Shown here piece by piece: positions 1 through 10,437 of a stretch of 64,000 nt of DNA (positions are counted from its first letter, which is position 1; every line of letters begins with the position of its first letter). Source of the DNA: Ceratotherium simum simum (lineage: Eukaryota; Chordata; Mammalia; Perissodactyla; Rhinocerotidae); contig NW_004454166.1 in assembly GCF_000283155.1 (NCBI RefSeq), positions 6,914,440 through 6,978,439 of the forward strand, read 5' to 3'. The translations under genes and the position numbers were made by a program. Under the pieces are notes generated by a model. The model had not been told where the DNA came from. It worked only from the letters and a program-made list of their open reading frames with translations, and made no database searches.

Positions 1-550
1 AAAGTCTGATACACCATGCCAGGCCTTCTTCTAATATAAATTCCCTCTGTAACTCACTCAGGCTCTGATAACTCACACTCAGTCACTGATACGCTTAGAC
101 CATTTGGGTTTGCCTCTTCACATTAGGTTACTCCCCTACATGGACACATTCCTCACCCCACTTTGGCTCTGCCATCCATGCTGGGACTTCTACAAGCATG
201 GGACACCTTCTTTCCCCTACTTGGGCACTGCCAACCTGCACCAGGTTATCCACATACTTGGACAACTTCTGTAGTCTACTTGACTTCAGACACCCCTCAT
301 TGTGGGCATGACTTCCTGACTCTACTTGGACTCTGACTCCTTACAGCAGGCTGTATCCTGTGTGGGCACCCTCTTCACTCCACTAACATTCCAAAAACCC
401 ATGCCTGGCTGATTCTCCATGTGGATGCACTCTGTAATCCTACTTGGACACATTATGCTAAGTAGCCTCTCAATATGGATGTCTTTGTCACTCTGTTCGG
501 GCTCTGATACATTAAGCCAGGACACCCTCCAAATGATGTCTACCTTGTTC
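1..550. repeat. Degenerate minisatellite, ~58-bp period
   Basis: About ten diverged tandem units run from the window edge. Units begin near 2, 61, 106, 165, 223, 281, 328, 387, 445 and 499. Most spacings are 54-60 bp and two are shortened to 45-47. The shared pattern is GGCTCTGA, then CCATGCCAGGA, a CTCC or CTTC block, TGTGGACAC, and a final CTCTACTT. The array is probably cut by the left edge of the window. The minus-strand open frame at 322-669 runs through it and looks incidental. I do not recognise a named family. Confidence 0.75.
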
Positions 551-1739
551 TGCCTCCAACTAATGGCTTTAGGGTTGAATAGTTCATGAAGTAAAGGGAA
601 AGGTATAGGAAAGAAAGAGGAGAGAAGAATGAATAGCAGAGGAAAACCCGTAATAGTATTTGAAGTCATAAAACTATATAATATAATGTAGAGGCTGATG
701 AATTATTGAGTAGTCGTATTATGGGTCACTATGTATTTATTCTCTTCTATTTCAAAATTTTTAACAATAAAATACATTTTTCTAATAGTAAGGTATAATA
801 TTTTTCAGGAAAGAGTGTATGTTTTCAAAGAGATTATTTTTATTATTTTAAGTAAGACTTATTTACACTTGCTGACAAATACAGATGTTAATAATTCCAG
901 TAGGTTAAAAAAATCCATAGTTATTTAAATTAGGTGATCAGTACATGTCTATCTGTACCTGTACTATCAAAAATTTATAATAAAAATTCCATATATTAAA
1001 TCAAAATCCAAGAGACTTTCCATACTTGGGTGAATCTATTGATTCAAACTTCCTATGTTAGAGACAGATGAAAAGTCAAATGTAGTTCCTTTCATCCTAA
1101 CAAAAACAAAAACAAATAAAAAGGAAAAATTTAGAATTTGTGAATCCATATTTATGGAAATAAAATCAACTATTTTGTGGCACAAATAAAAATGGCATGC
1201 TAAGTACTAAGATACATGTAATTTTATTTATTATTTTGCAATGGAGAAGACATATATACCACATATATAGAAGGAAAACATATTTACTCATGGCAAGAGA
1301 GACTCTCGTCAGTCTCGTCCCAGGGACCAACTAAGTGTTATAAGTTAGTTATTTGAACCTCTCAATGCTTTCTTCCTTCCCTCAGAAACAGTTATAAGAA
1401 TCCAACACTCTGCACTGTAGACTTCCTTTGTCTCTTCCAAATTTTTCCGAGTTCCAGAAATTAAGGGGATTTTTGACAGGAGGATGAAAAATTTTCTGTC
1501 ATCTCTAAGTAGTGGTGGTTTCAGCAGTAACTGCAGAGACAGTTATTTCAGGTGGAGTTCAGTACAGGATGATCCTGCCATTGTGGTTTACAATGTCCAA
1601 TTGGGCTTAACTGGGATGTACTCTGAAACAATATGGTTCATATTCATTAGTTATAACTCTGTGGGTAAGGATAAGATAGTTATAAACAGCTGTTGCTTCC
1701 ACAAGCTTAGCCTGGTCTCCATAGGAAGTTGATGGATTT
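551..1739. other. AT-rich stretch, no feature recognised
   Basis: No repeat family, splice-like exon or RNA fold was recognised. Open frames of 65 and 82 codons (731-928 and 1484-1732, plus) show no motif and no codon pattern of a real gene. Confidence 0.5.
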
Positions 1740-1760
1740 GGGGTGGGATAGGGGTAGGGG
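1740..1760 (+). other. Putative G-quadruplex motif
   Basis: Four runs of three or four G are separated by loops of one to three bases (GGGG-T-GGG-ATA-GGGG-TA-GGGG). This fits the usual quadruplex pattern on the plus strand. No gene lies nearby, so any role is unknown. Confidence 0.6.
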
Positions 1761-1889
1761 TAAATAAATGGAAGTAAGTTTAGAGGACATTATTTTACGA
1801 GTCATACTTAAATTGTGTTCTTACACGCTAGGGATTTTTAATAAGAGATGTTATTTTTCTCTACTGGAACTTAATTTCATTTTAAATTA

Positions 1890-2090
1890 AAGAAAATAAA
1901 ATTAACATTTATGAACCTGTAATATGTGTCAGATATTGAATACGACCCTTACATATATCTTTAACATTATCTTCACACTTAAATCCTGTATTCAATCCAT
2001 CTAAGTGGTATAGGCAACAGCTGGCAAATGCTAAACTGAAATTGCAACCTAGATATGGCTTACCTCAAAAATCCACTATTTTTCTAATAA
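1890..2090 (-). repeat. MIR-like SINE fragment
   Basis: The plus strand reads like the reverse complement of MIR: a poor 'tattatgtgccag' part, then 'cttacatatat', 'ttatcttcacacttaaatcct', and a degraded 'gctggcaaatg' region. Divergence is high, as expected for this ancient family. Confidence 0.5.
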
Positions 2091-4999
2091 AGTATGTTTA
2101 ACATCCCTGATTTTAACCTACAATAGAGCAATAAGAACATAAAATATTTTTGTCAGAAATATCTGGATTTTTAACAGAATTCACACTCTGTTCAGCCTAT
2201 TTCCTTTAGAAATTTCAACAGACATACCTTATCAGGTAAGTGTGAATCTTCACACTGCCGTTGTAACTCATTGATCTAAGCAACACCATCAATGCAGTGG
2301 CTGAATTATAAATATATACCCAGGCACACTCATGCCAATATTGTATGTTTGGGCCATCTAGCTGCTCAAATTGAGGAAAAAAAGTCAAATTAATTCCAAT
2401 AGCACCAGATAAATACTGTCTACATGACTCTTAAATTTCTTCCAAAACATTCATCCCTAATGTATGTCAAATCAATGCTTTAACACCTATAGGGACTGGG
2501 TACTCATTATCTCAGGTAGCAGACATACTTGGATCTCTCTGGCACAAAACTCTGCCTTCACTTAAGCACAAATCTATATTTGAAATACTTATCTAAAACA
2601 GACATTAATCCCCCTGCTCATGACAAGCTTTCAAATACTGAAGAGATATACCCAATTCCCTTGTGAGCCCACTCTTCTCTATTTTAAAATGCCACACTGT
2701 CTTCCATCACATGTCTTGTGAAATAATTTAGAGTCCCTTGAATTCTTTTTCATTTTTCTCTGAATTAATTCCATTTTTATATACCTGACATTGAACAAAA
2801 CATCTGAGGAAATGTAATTACCCTTAATTCCCTCAGCCGGCAAATTATGTCATTTGTCATACACAATTATAATTCCTTTGAGGGTCTTGTCATTTTGTGG
2901 CTTCTACAGACTCTAGTAAAGTGCACATAGTCATCTTTTCTTTAAAAAGTTAACTAGAAGATTACACATTTTAAAACATTATTAATTATGTTTCACTTAT
3001 AATTAACTGCAAGAAACTGAAAATATAGAAGACATAGATGAGTAGTTAATAAATGTTTGCTCTCTGGCAGCTATATCAGCAATGAATGTGTTAGCTTATG
3101 TAAATATTATTTTGAAGCTGCCTTAGGTGAGCAGTTAATTTGTATGATTTTCCTACAATATGTTCATCGCAGAGATTCAATTTACTCTTCAATGACGATA
3201 AAATGGTTATACAGTTCAATAGAGAACTACTAAGGTCAAACCTCATATAATAAAGACACTCAAATTGTTCCTTTAAGCTTCTTCCCCTTTTAAGGTTTTT
3301 CTTTACACCAGGAGTTTTAAATCAAAAACCAATTAGAATAAAATAAAATCCAATTTTATGGGCCATGGAGAGACCATACAACTTCATTTACCATTACAGA
3401 GTCTCTCCCACTTAGATCTCTTTTGAACATTTTATTCCTGGGGAATATCTTTTTTCCAATTGCATCAGTAAACTAAAGATGTAACACTGTTCAATTTTTC
3501 TTGTATGTGCGTTGCTCTCAACTGGCATCAGCTGAAATCAGTTGTCAGTCTCTAGGATGCGATGAGAACTACCTTTTGCCACACAGAATGTCTTGACACA
3601 GGTATTATAGTACCAGTGAAAGCTTTCTCTGGAGGACACATTTTCTGAACACCCTGCAAATGTATTCCTTTAAAAAAATTCTTTTTCACATGAGTTCCCC
3701 TATGAAGAATTCTTATGGCTGTATTTGTTTCAAAGGAAAAATGCATGCCTCTAAATTTACTACTTATTTAAGATTCATATGAGTATGTACGCTTGCAGAT
3801 ATTTAACCAAAATATAATACATTAAAATCAATCTAGTTTTTTCTTTTGTAGCATAAGAAATAAAAAATAAATTAGCATATTAATCTTTTCACACTGGATA
3901 CTAAATATGGCCTTGGGACCAAATATAAAAAGAAAAAATCTAGTACCTTATATTATAAAATTTTGTGAACCCTTGTGCTTTGGAGTCTAAATAAATGTAA
4001 ATATTCTAAATAATATATTAGGAATTACATTTTAAATATTGAACAATACAATAGGAAACTGAAAATATGCACTTAGAAAATAGTCTTTAGTTCCTTTAGA
4101 CATTCTTGCGTTTGCCTATGCTCCACCAATAAAAAGCATTATCTTTTTATTCTTATTTTAATCTTCAGCAACTCTATATTATAAAATGAACAAAAACTTC
4201 AAAACGAGGGAATCATAGAATGTGTGCCTATCTTAATTGTTGAAGTCCAGCTTAGTGACTATAACTGTTACTGAATATTCAGTGACAAAAATTGGCAGTT
4301 GAGAGGATGGGGGGATGGAGTACGTGACAGTCAAGCTGATGAAATAAATTAAGTCTCTGGGAAGGGACGAGCAGTATAAGGGAAAAGAGGTCAGGCTAGA
4401 GAGATTAAATGGTTTGACACCATCTCACTCCGCCACATATCACTATAGTTGTGCACTGAGTACTTTAAAGGAAGATGACTCTTGTATTCTAACTCATTTT
4501 TGTCTGTTTTTTAAAACCATTTTTCCCTGTTCCCTCATCTTTGAAGGAGTACTGTTCACGGTCTTATATCCTACCACTCCTCTTCTCCTTGTTCTGCTTC
4601 TTTCCTCGTCTTTTCTCATCTTCTCCCCTCAGTTTTATTCTTCTGTCTTCTGCTTCTCTCCCTTGAAAGGACCAAAGTGGGGATTTGGTAGAGGAAAACT
4701 TTTTCACTTTCTTTTATTCTGCCAAATTGAGACAAAATTCTCAATGAATAGGTTCTTTCTAATTTTTGAGAGTATATTACGCCAGCTTTAAAGATGCAAT
4801 TAAACAATAGTAACCCAGCTGGATTTTTTAAAAATATAATAATTTTTCTGTTATAATATATTTCCATATTTTATATCAAATTAATTAAATTTTCAGGTAC
4901 TCAATATTCATAGCCTGCCAGGTGATAAACATAAACCATCAAGCAAAAAAGAGATCACTACATGATCTCAAAGGTCCTGTATTGAGTAGGGTAAAGGCC
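2091..4999. other. Intergenic stretch, no repeat or gene recognised
   Basis: AT-rich sequence. The best open frame is 125 codons at 4414-4791 (plus), rich in F, L and S from pyrimidine-rich DNA, with no recognised domain. The part near 3060-3260 has the texture of conserved non-coding DNA, but this cannot be tested here. Confidence 0.45.
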
Positions 5000-5165
5000 A
5001 AGGTTTTAAACATGGCTGAGATTTGACCTGAACAAACCAATTAAACTCTCTGTGCTTCATTTATCATTAGTATTAAGTGAATATATTCATAGCTGTGGTT
5101 ATTCTACATAACTATCTTATTACGGTACTAAGTAAACAGTGCCCTATAAAACAAAATGAGAAATA
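5000..5165 (+). repeat. MIR SINE fragment
   Basis: It matches the sense order of MIR: 'ctgagatttgacctgaacaa', 'ttaaactctctgtgcttcattta', and 'acagtgccctataa' in place of the 'acagtgcctggcac' end. Old and diverged. Confidence 0.55.
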
Positions 5166-5329
5166 GAGCCAGTTGTAGAGTATTTCAGTAATGAGATAAA
5201 GTAAGTTCTGCCCGTTTTTCTTTCAGGACTGTCTCTTTGTATGACAACATATATATCCAGGAGTCACATTTGTACCTTCAAATACGTGAAGGACATTTTT
5301 AAACCTGACCTTGCAATCTTTCTTAAGTA

Positions 5330-5530
5330 ACTCTTCCAATTCAAAACTCTCCCCGTCTCCTTCTGTCAAATCACACTTCGTTTTCATTTATAGCTTCACG
5401 CCATGGTTTTTTACTTGATTATTTTCTGTCCTGTCAATTAGACTATAAGCTCCATGACATTGGGGGACATATCTTTTTAGTTCATCATTGTACACCCAGA
5501 ACATAAGAGAAGGGATAGAGGAAAAGTATA
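5330..5530 (+). repeat. L2 LINE 3' end fragment
   Basis: The L2 3' terminus is visible in sense order: 'tagactataagctccatgac', then the 'gggacatatctttttag' stretch and 'tgtacacccagaacataaga'. These match the familiar 'agactgtaagctcc...gcacagtgcctgg' end of L2. Confidence 0.6.
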
Positions 5531-6687
5531 CACAGATAATCCAGTTAAAAAATACTTAATAGTAGACATTGTGAAATCATTCACAACAAAAATAAAACAC
5601 AAATTAAAATACTAATGAGATATCGTTCATCATCAAAAACATTGCCAAGGCATAAAAACATTGACAGAGCCCAGAAGTGGCAAAGTTGTGGAGAAATTGA
5701 CCCTTATTTATATCTAATTATAAATAACTGCATTGTTTTCAGAGTAAATTTTAAATTTGAGAGAAGTAATTCTTTAGGTGAGTGTTATTAGGTTGGTGGG
5801 GAATAAATTTTCTTTCACACACCAACCAAGAGATTCTAGAATGTGAATTTAGTACTGGCAAAAAACTGTAAAAGGAACAAAACTTGTTAACAGCTACCAG
5901 CTACGATCATCGATCCCTTGTCATCTAGGTAAGATTAGCTTGAACACCTATTTTATGTCCTGTGGAAAGAATAATGTCTTCCCCAAGATTTCTACAAATG
6001 AATAGATAGCCACCTGTGGCTCTATTACTCTCATTTATTTAATACTCTTTCTCTGTTTATGCTCTTTTCACTTTGGTAACAATCTCAAGCATCCATTTGC
6101 CTTGAAATTTCCCCATCCCTCAACTAGATCAAGCAAATGCTAATACAAGAAAAATGTTTTTCTGCAAGATTTTAATGAAGGTTTGTCAGTTATGAAAGAG
6201 GAATTACTTTGCTGAACATTTAAATATTATTTACCAGCTGTCACTTTTCTTAAAACGTCTCAGAGCCATGTTAAACCAGTGGCCGTATCAACCATCGTCA
6301 TGTTTCTGCCTCCTGTCTCCTCAACTCCACTTTGCACATTTCCTGCAGGGACCTTCCAAATGTGTTCTCATTTTTCAGTCCCTCCTAGCAATCTAAGTTG
6401 CAGGTCTATAATATTACGAAATGTTCAGTTAAAATAAATGCAGGGTACTTTGTGACCTTTTGTCAATAAGAAGGACAATTTTTTTTTGACTTAAAAATAA
6501 TCCATCTAGTTTAGAAGTTAGTAGCATTTTAGAAAACTTATCTCCTGTTTAGATGATTCAAATAATTTGTAGTGTGGTAGAAACGACATGTGACTGAGAA
6601 TTGTGAGATTTCTAATTTTGGCTCTGACCAATGACTTTTAGGAAATCTATTCTAATCTCAGCTCTAACCATTAAGCTTTAGGAAAGT
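5531..6687. other. Intergenic stretch, no confident feature
   Basis: No gene or clear repeat. The part near 5570-5700 faintly resembles the 3' region of an L1, and 6560-6670 faintly resembles MIR. Neither is strong enough for its own entry. Confidence 0.4.
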
Positions 6688-7192
6688 TGTGGAAAGTAGA
6701 ATAATAACTCCTTAAAAATGTGTATGTTATAATCCCTGGAACCTGTGACTATGTTACTTTACATGGAGAAAGAGACTTTGCAAGTATGGTTAAGGGTAAG
6801 GACCTTGAGACGAGCAGATAATTTTGGATTATCTGCGTGGGCTCCACCTAGTCACCTGAGTCCTTGAAAGAACCTTTCCTGACTGTGGCCAGAGTAAGAA
6901 AGCTACTACAGAAGAATGATTAGAGAGATGCAATGTTGCTGGCTCTGAAGATGGAATAGGGAGGCCATAAGCTACATAATCTTGGTGGCCTCTAGAAGCT
7001 GGGAAAGGAAAGGAAACATGTTCTCCCCTAGAGGCTCTGGAAAGGAACATAGTTGTGCTGATGCCTTGATTTTAGGACAGTGAAACATATGTTGGACTTC
7101 TAACCTACAGAGGTGTAAAATAATAAAATTATGTTGTTTTAAGCTACTAAATTTATAGTAATTTCTTACAGCAGTAATGGAAAACTAATACA
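6688..7192 (+). mobile_element. MLT1-family solo LTR (ERVL-MaLR)
   Basis: A full-length, fairly well preserved LTR. Landmarks in order: 'agaataataactcc', 'aatccctggaacctgtgact', 'ttacatggagaaagagactt', 'gcctctagaagctggg', 'ccttgattttaggacag', an AATAAA at about 7122, and the 'agcagtaatggaaaactaat' end. It starts TGTGG and ends AATACA. The flanks AAAGT (6683-6687) and TAAGT (7193-7197) agree at four of five bases, fitting the 5-bp target duplication of ERVL. No internal region is attached. Confidence 0.85.
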
Positions 7193-7197
7193 TAAGT

Positions 7198-8704
7198 CAT
7201 TTATTCTTATTCCATCTACATATAAAGAGATGGTTAGAATGAAAACTCTCCAAGACCTTTCCAGATCTCAATTGTCTGATGAATATGCCTCCAGTGGTAA
7301 TTTTGGGAGGCTAATCTTTATTATTTTCCTGAGGAACCACCAATCAATATAAACCTATGATTATTGGCCTCCTCTACTCAGAAGTGCACTTTAAAATGTA
7401 CTGTACTCTAATACTCCTTATAGTAGATTTATTGAGATCAGTAAATCTCCAAACCGATACCTTCTAACCTCAGATAGCACAGTCCTGTTAAAAGATTCAC
7501 TGACTATACGCCTGGGTGTGATCTTTTTAAGTTTTCTAGTGCTAAATTGGACCCTGACAACCTGATTCCTATCTGAAAATCAGACAATCACATCCCTCTT
7601 TATGGGTTAATAATAGATTTTAATATAAAAGAGACAGAGAATAAATTTTATCAGTCATAATTTACTTGCCCAGACTAGTGGAAATATCCCAGCAGGCCCA
7701 GGCTTCATGTGCTTGTAAGAAATCCTTGTTACTGATATCTCTTATTCCTTGTTATTGCTAATATGAACCAAAGGAATCCTCTTTCTTCAATCTTTCCAGG
7801 TATTCACTTGCCCATTTTGAGTTAACTCTTAAGTAATTACAACACCCACTGCTCTTGTTTTTGTAGTCCCCTAGAGAAGACATTAGATCTCAAAAATCCT
7901 TTATCCGCTATAAAAGTTTGCATTTACAGCTTTTAAAACTACAAGCGTGGCCCCTTTGCTTCCTAGCCTGCTATTGATACACACATTTTCAATATTGGTG
8001 ATATAATCCAAACACCTTGTGCACTACAGAAAGTGGTTTTCATGGCAATCACATACCCAATGAGTATGCTAATAACTTCTGTAACTTAAAAAATTGTCAA
8101 GGTGTAATGTAAGGTGAATAACAAATAAACATTGTATTTTGCCTTTTAAAAACAGCTGGGCTCTGCAGCCTGGGCTTCATTCAAATAAATCAGGAAAAGC
8201 AAACAACTACACTGTCAAATAACCTACAAAGAGCATTTAAACTTGCAATTCAAGCCCAGATTGCAATAATCTGACAGAAAATCTCCATTTCATACTTTTT
8301 AGCCATTGATGCTTATTAAAACATCTAGAATTATACTCATTCTATGAACATTCTTTGTGTTAGGCACCGGAGACAGAGTATAAACAAGATATAAAGGCTC
8401 ATATTGTTGTGGATCTGAGTGTCTAGATTTTCCTTCCTGTATCATGCAACTCAGTTTTCAGTGTATTTGACGCAGGTACCTGCACCAGGGAGAGTGACTG
8501 CGACCTGACACTAGATCTATTCCCTGGTTTGAAGGGGACTCTTCCTAAGTCAAATCTACTTAGATGGATTTAAGAGTTGGGATGGGGATCCAGTAAAACA
8601 TGCAGAACACAGTGAGTGAAGGGTGTAATGAGAAAGAACAATTTCCATGTCAAGTTGTAAGAATAGGGCCATTGCACAGGACACACAATGGAAGTTAACA
8701 CTTT
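7198..8704. other. Intergenic stretch, no repeat or gene recognised
   Basis: No recognised element. The segment 8140-8300 is free of repeats and has A/T-rich homeodomain-like words; it is only a weak conserved-element candidate. Confidence 0.4.
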
Positions 8705-8830
8705 TTACCTTATTAATTTATTCAACAAATGTATACTGAGAACCTATGATTTGTCAGGCACTAAAGTTCATACAGGCAATCAAGCTGTAAGAATGTTTTC
8801 AGCAATGATCATAGCATTAGACACCAGCAT
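8705..8830 (-). repeat. L2-like LINE fragment
   Basis: The plus strand shows 'ttaatttattcaacaaatgt', 'actgagaacctatgatttgt' and 'caggcactaaagtt'. This is the reverse complement of the L2 3' tail. Confidence 0.55.
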
Positions 8831-8983
8831 GTTGACTGAAGCAGGGGAACCAATACTAAGAGCTCAGAGATGCAGAAACACTGGAGTGAGGCAGAAGCGC
8901 AGCTCACTTGAAAGTAACATGTGGTGAAGACTGGGTAAATAAATGAAAGCAAAAGTAGGATTATCAGGTCTGTTAAAATGTAG

Positions 8984-9002
8984 TTATATATATATATATA
9001 TT
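8984..9002. repeat. (TA)n microsatellite
   Basis: A pure TA dinucleotide run just before the old L1 segment. Confidence 0.85.
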
Positions 9003-9004
9003 AC

Positions 9005-9105
9005 CTTACATATAATTCATGAATATTATAACACTATACTTCCAACTCCTCCCTCCCATCTCTTGTGCTATTTTGTCATATATTTTACTTTTCTCTATGA
9101 TCTGT
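9005..9105 (-). mobile_element. Old L1 (L1M-type), left part, split by younger L1
   Basis: The plus strand resembles the antisense of the 5' part of an old L1: 'cttccaactcctccctccca', 'ttttgtcatatattttactt'. The same element resumes at 10438, so this is the left side of an insertion site. Exact subfamily unknown. Confidence 0.55.
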
Positions 9106-9122
9106 AAAGATCATACTTGCTA
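9106..9122 (+). repeat. Target-site duplication, 5' copy
   Basis: The 17-bp sequence AAAGATCATACTTGCTA is repeated exactly at 10421-10437 and brackets the L1 insertion. The A-rich start is typical of L1 endonuclease sites. Confidence 0.9.
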
Positions 9123-9869
9123 CCTAATGAAGGAAATCATCGTGGTGATGGGTTGTAGTTGGTGTTTTGGTGGTGAACATGATGTAATCTGTGCAGAAGT
9201 GGAGGTGTAGTGACGTACACCTGAAATTTTTACAATGTTGTAAACCAATGTTACTGCAATAAACAAAAAATTAAAAAATAAATAAATAAATAAATAAATA
9301 AATATTCCTATTTTCTACAGTTGTACTTATTGGCAGAATTAGGCTGTCCCCGTCTACATGGTTATAAACCCTGATACTACTTTTTACTAAATTATGTGCC
9401 AGATTTCTCAGCCATAAGCTGACCCATAAAAGAGCTAAGACCACTATATATACATACAATACCTTAATATACTTCTCTTTTTAGTAACAATTATCACAAC
9501 TCTATTTACTGTGTAACTTGTCCTATTAAATGCTCTAAATAACTTCCTGAGGGTAGTTAGATGGTATGTCTGTCCAGTGACTTTTGAAATGAATTGATTT
9601 GAAAATTCCCTTATATCCTGAAAGAGGAAGGAGAGATGGAAGACCTTTTTTTAAAACATCAACTCACTGGATGACTAAGTATTCCAGATTATCACCTTCT
9701 TTATTTAGCAAATATAAACTTTCTGAAGTAAACTCAGACTATTTTCAAATACTACTAGTCTCTATATATTAGAGTCTATCTATATTAGTATTAGGATACT
9801 AATTAGTATCTATCTATATATCACCTATTTATTGTCTATCAATGTATCTATAATCTATCTTTTCCCAAC

Positions 9870-10045
9870 TGTATCTCATCTCATTCAATCTTCCTAACTG
9901 TACTATATATTATCACACTGTGATATAGATAATATTATTATCCCACCTTTATCATCGGTGTTTTTCAATGGTCTCACAGATAGAAAATTGAAAAGTCTGG
10001 TATTTAAAACCAGATGTATTTCTCTGCACCGTCTATGCTCACAAA
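9870..10045 (-). repeat. MIR-like SINE inside transduced segment
   Basis: The plus strand shows 'atctcatctcattcaatctt', 'ataatattattatcccacct', and 'aaaaccagatgtatttctc', in the order of reversed MIR. Confidence 0.5.
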
Positions 10046-10296
10046 CATCACACTATACAGATGCTGGTAACAACAAAGACCTAGAGGGAAAAAAGGTTCC
10101 AATACATTTACAGTAGGAAGAACAGCAGGTATCCCTGCCAGGACAAAATAAAGAGACATTAGCCCTGTGGGATGGTGATGACTGAGACATGAACAAGCTA
10201 AATACTCTGGTGAAGGAGTATAGCGCTCAGACATGTCTCAATAGAGAAGAGGTTAAGTAGCCACAACCTCTAGGTAAATCATAAGAACTACTCACA

Positions 10297-10396
10297 NNNN
10301 NNNNNNNNNNNNNNNNNNNNNNNNNNNNNNNNNNNNNNNNNNNNNNNNNNNNNNNNNNNNNNNNNNNNNNNNNNNNNNNNNNNNNNNNNNNNNNNN
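10297..10396. other. Assembly gap (100 N)
   Basis: Exactly 100 N, a common placeholder length, so the true size may differ. The flanks are 'ctcaca' on the left and 'gccaaaccc' plus poly(A) on the right. Confidence 0.98.
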
Positions 10397-10420
10397 GCCA
10401 AACCCAAAAAAAAAAAAAAA

Positions 10421-10437
10421 AAAGATCATACTTGCTA
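10421..10437 (+). repeat. Target-site duplication, 3' copy
   Basis: Exact copy of 9106-9122, directly after the poly(A). The old minus-strand L1 continues from 10438. Confidence 0.9.

Larger units (their letters stand above)
9304..10405 (+). other. Probable 3'-transduced non-L1 DNA
   Basis: Non-L1 sequence lies between the (AAAT)n tail of the L1 and a terminal poly(A), inside one pair of target duplications. It includes a degraded minus-strand MIR at about 9870-10045 and TATC-rich sequence at about 9760-9860. It therefore looks like genomic flank, not a spliced mRNA. The last visible part is hidden by the N gap at 10297-10396, so its length and polyadenylation signal are unknown. Confidence 0.65.
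9123..10420 (+). mobile_element. Younger equid L1 insertion with probable 3' transduction
   Basis: This element lies exactly between two identical 17-bp duplications. It starts with about 18 bases in reverse orientation (9123-9140, matching the inverted part of the copy at 30363). The L1 3'UTR end in sense follows (about 9141-9266: 'ggtggtgaacatgatgta', 'gtacacctgaaat', 'ttactgcaataaac'), then an A-rich tail that has become (AAAT)n at about 9267-9303. Instead of target DNA, about 1.1 kb of non-L1 sequence follows. It ends in an 18-base A run (10406-10423) abutting the second duplication. The simplest reading is that transcription ran past the L1 signal into the flank of the source locus and the longer RNA was inserted. 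No coding capacity remains. Confidence 0.8.

Noticed and set aside
4414..4791. 125-codon open frame, plus strand
   Set aside because: Pyrimidine-rich DNA gives an F/L/S-rich product without domain or conserved pattern; an overlapping minus-strand frame exists as well.
5785..5835. TTAGGTTGGTG start resembling a mariner end
   Set aside because: Only about 11 bases match and no second terminal repeat was found.
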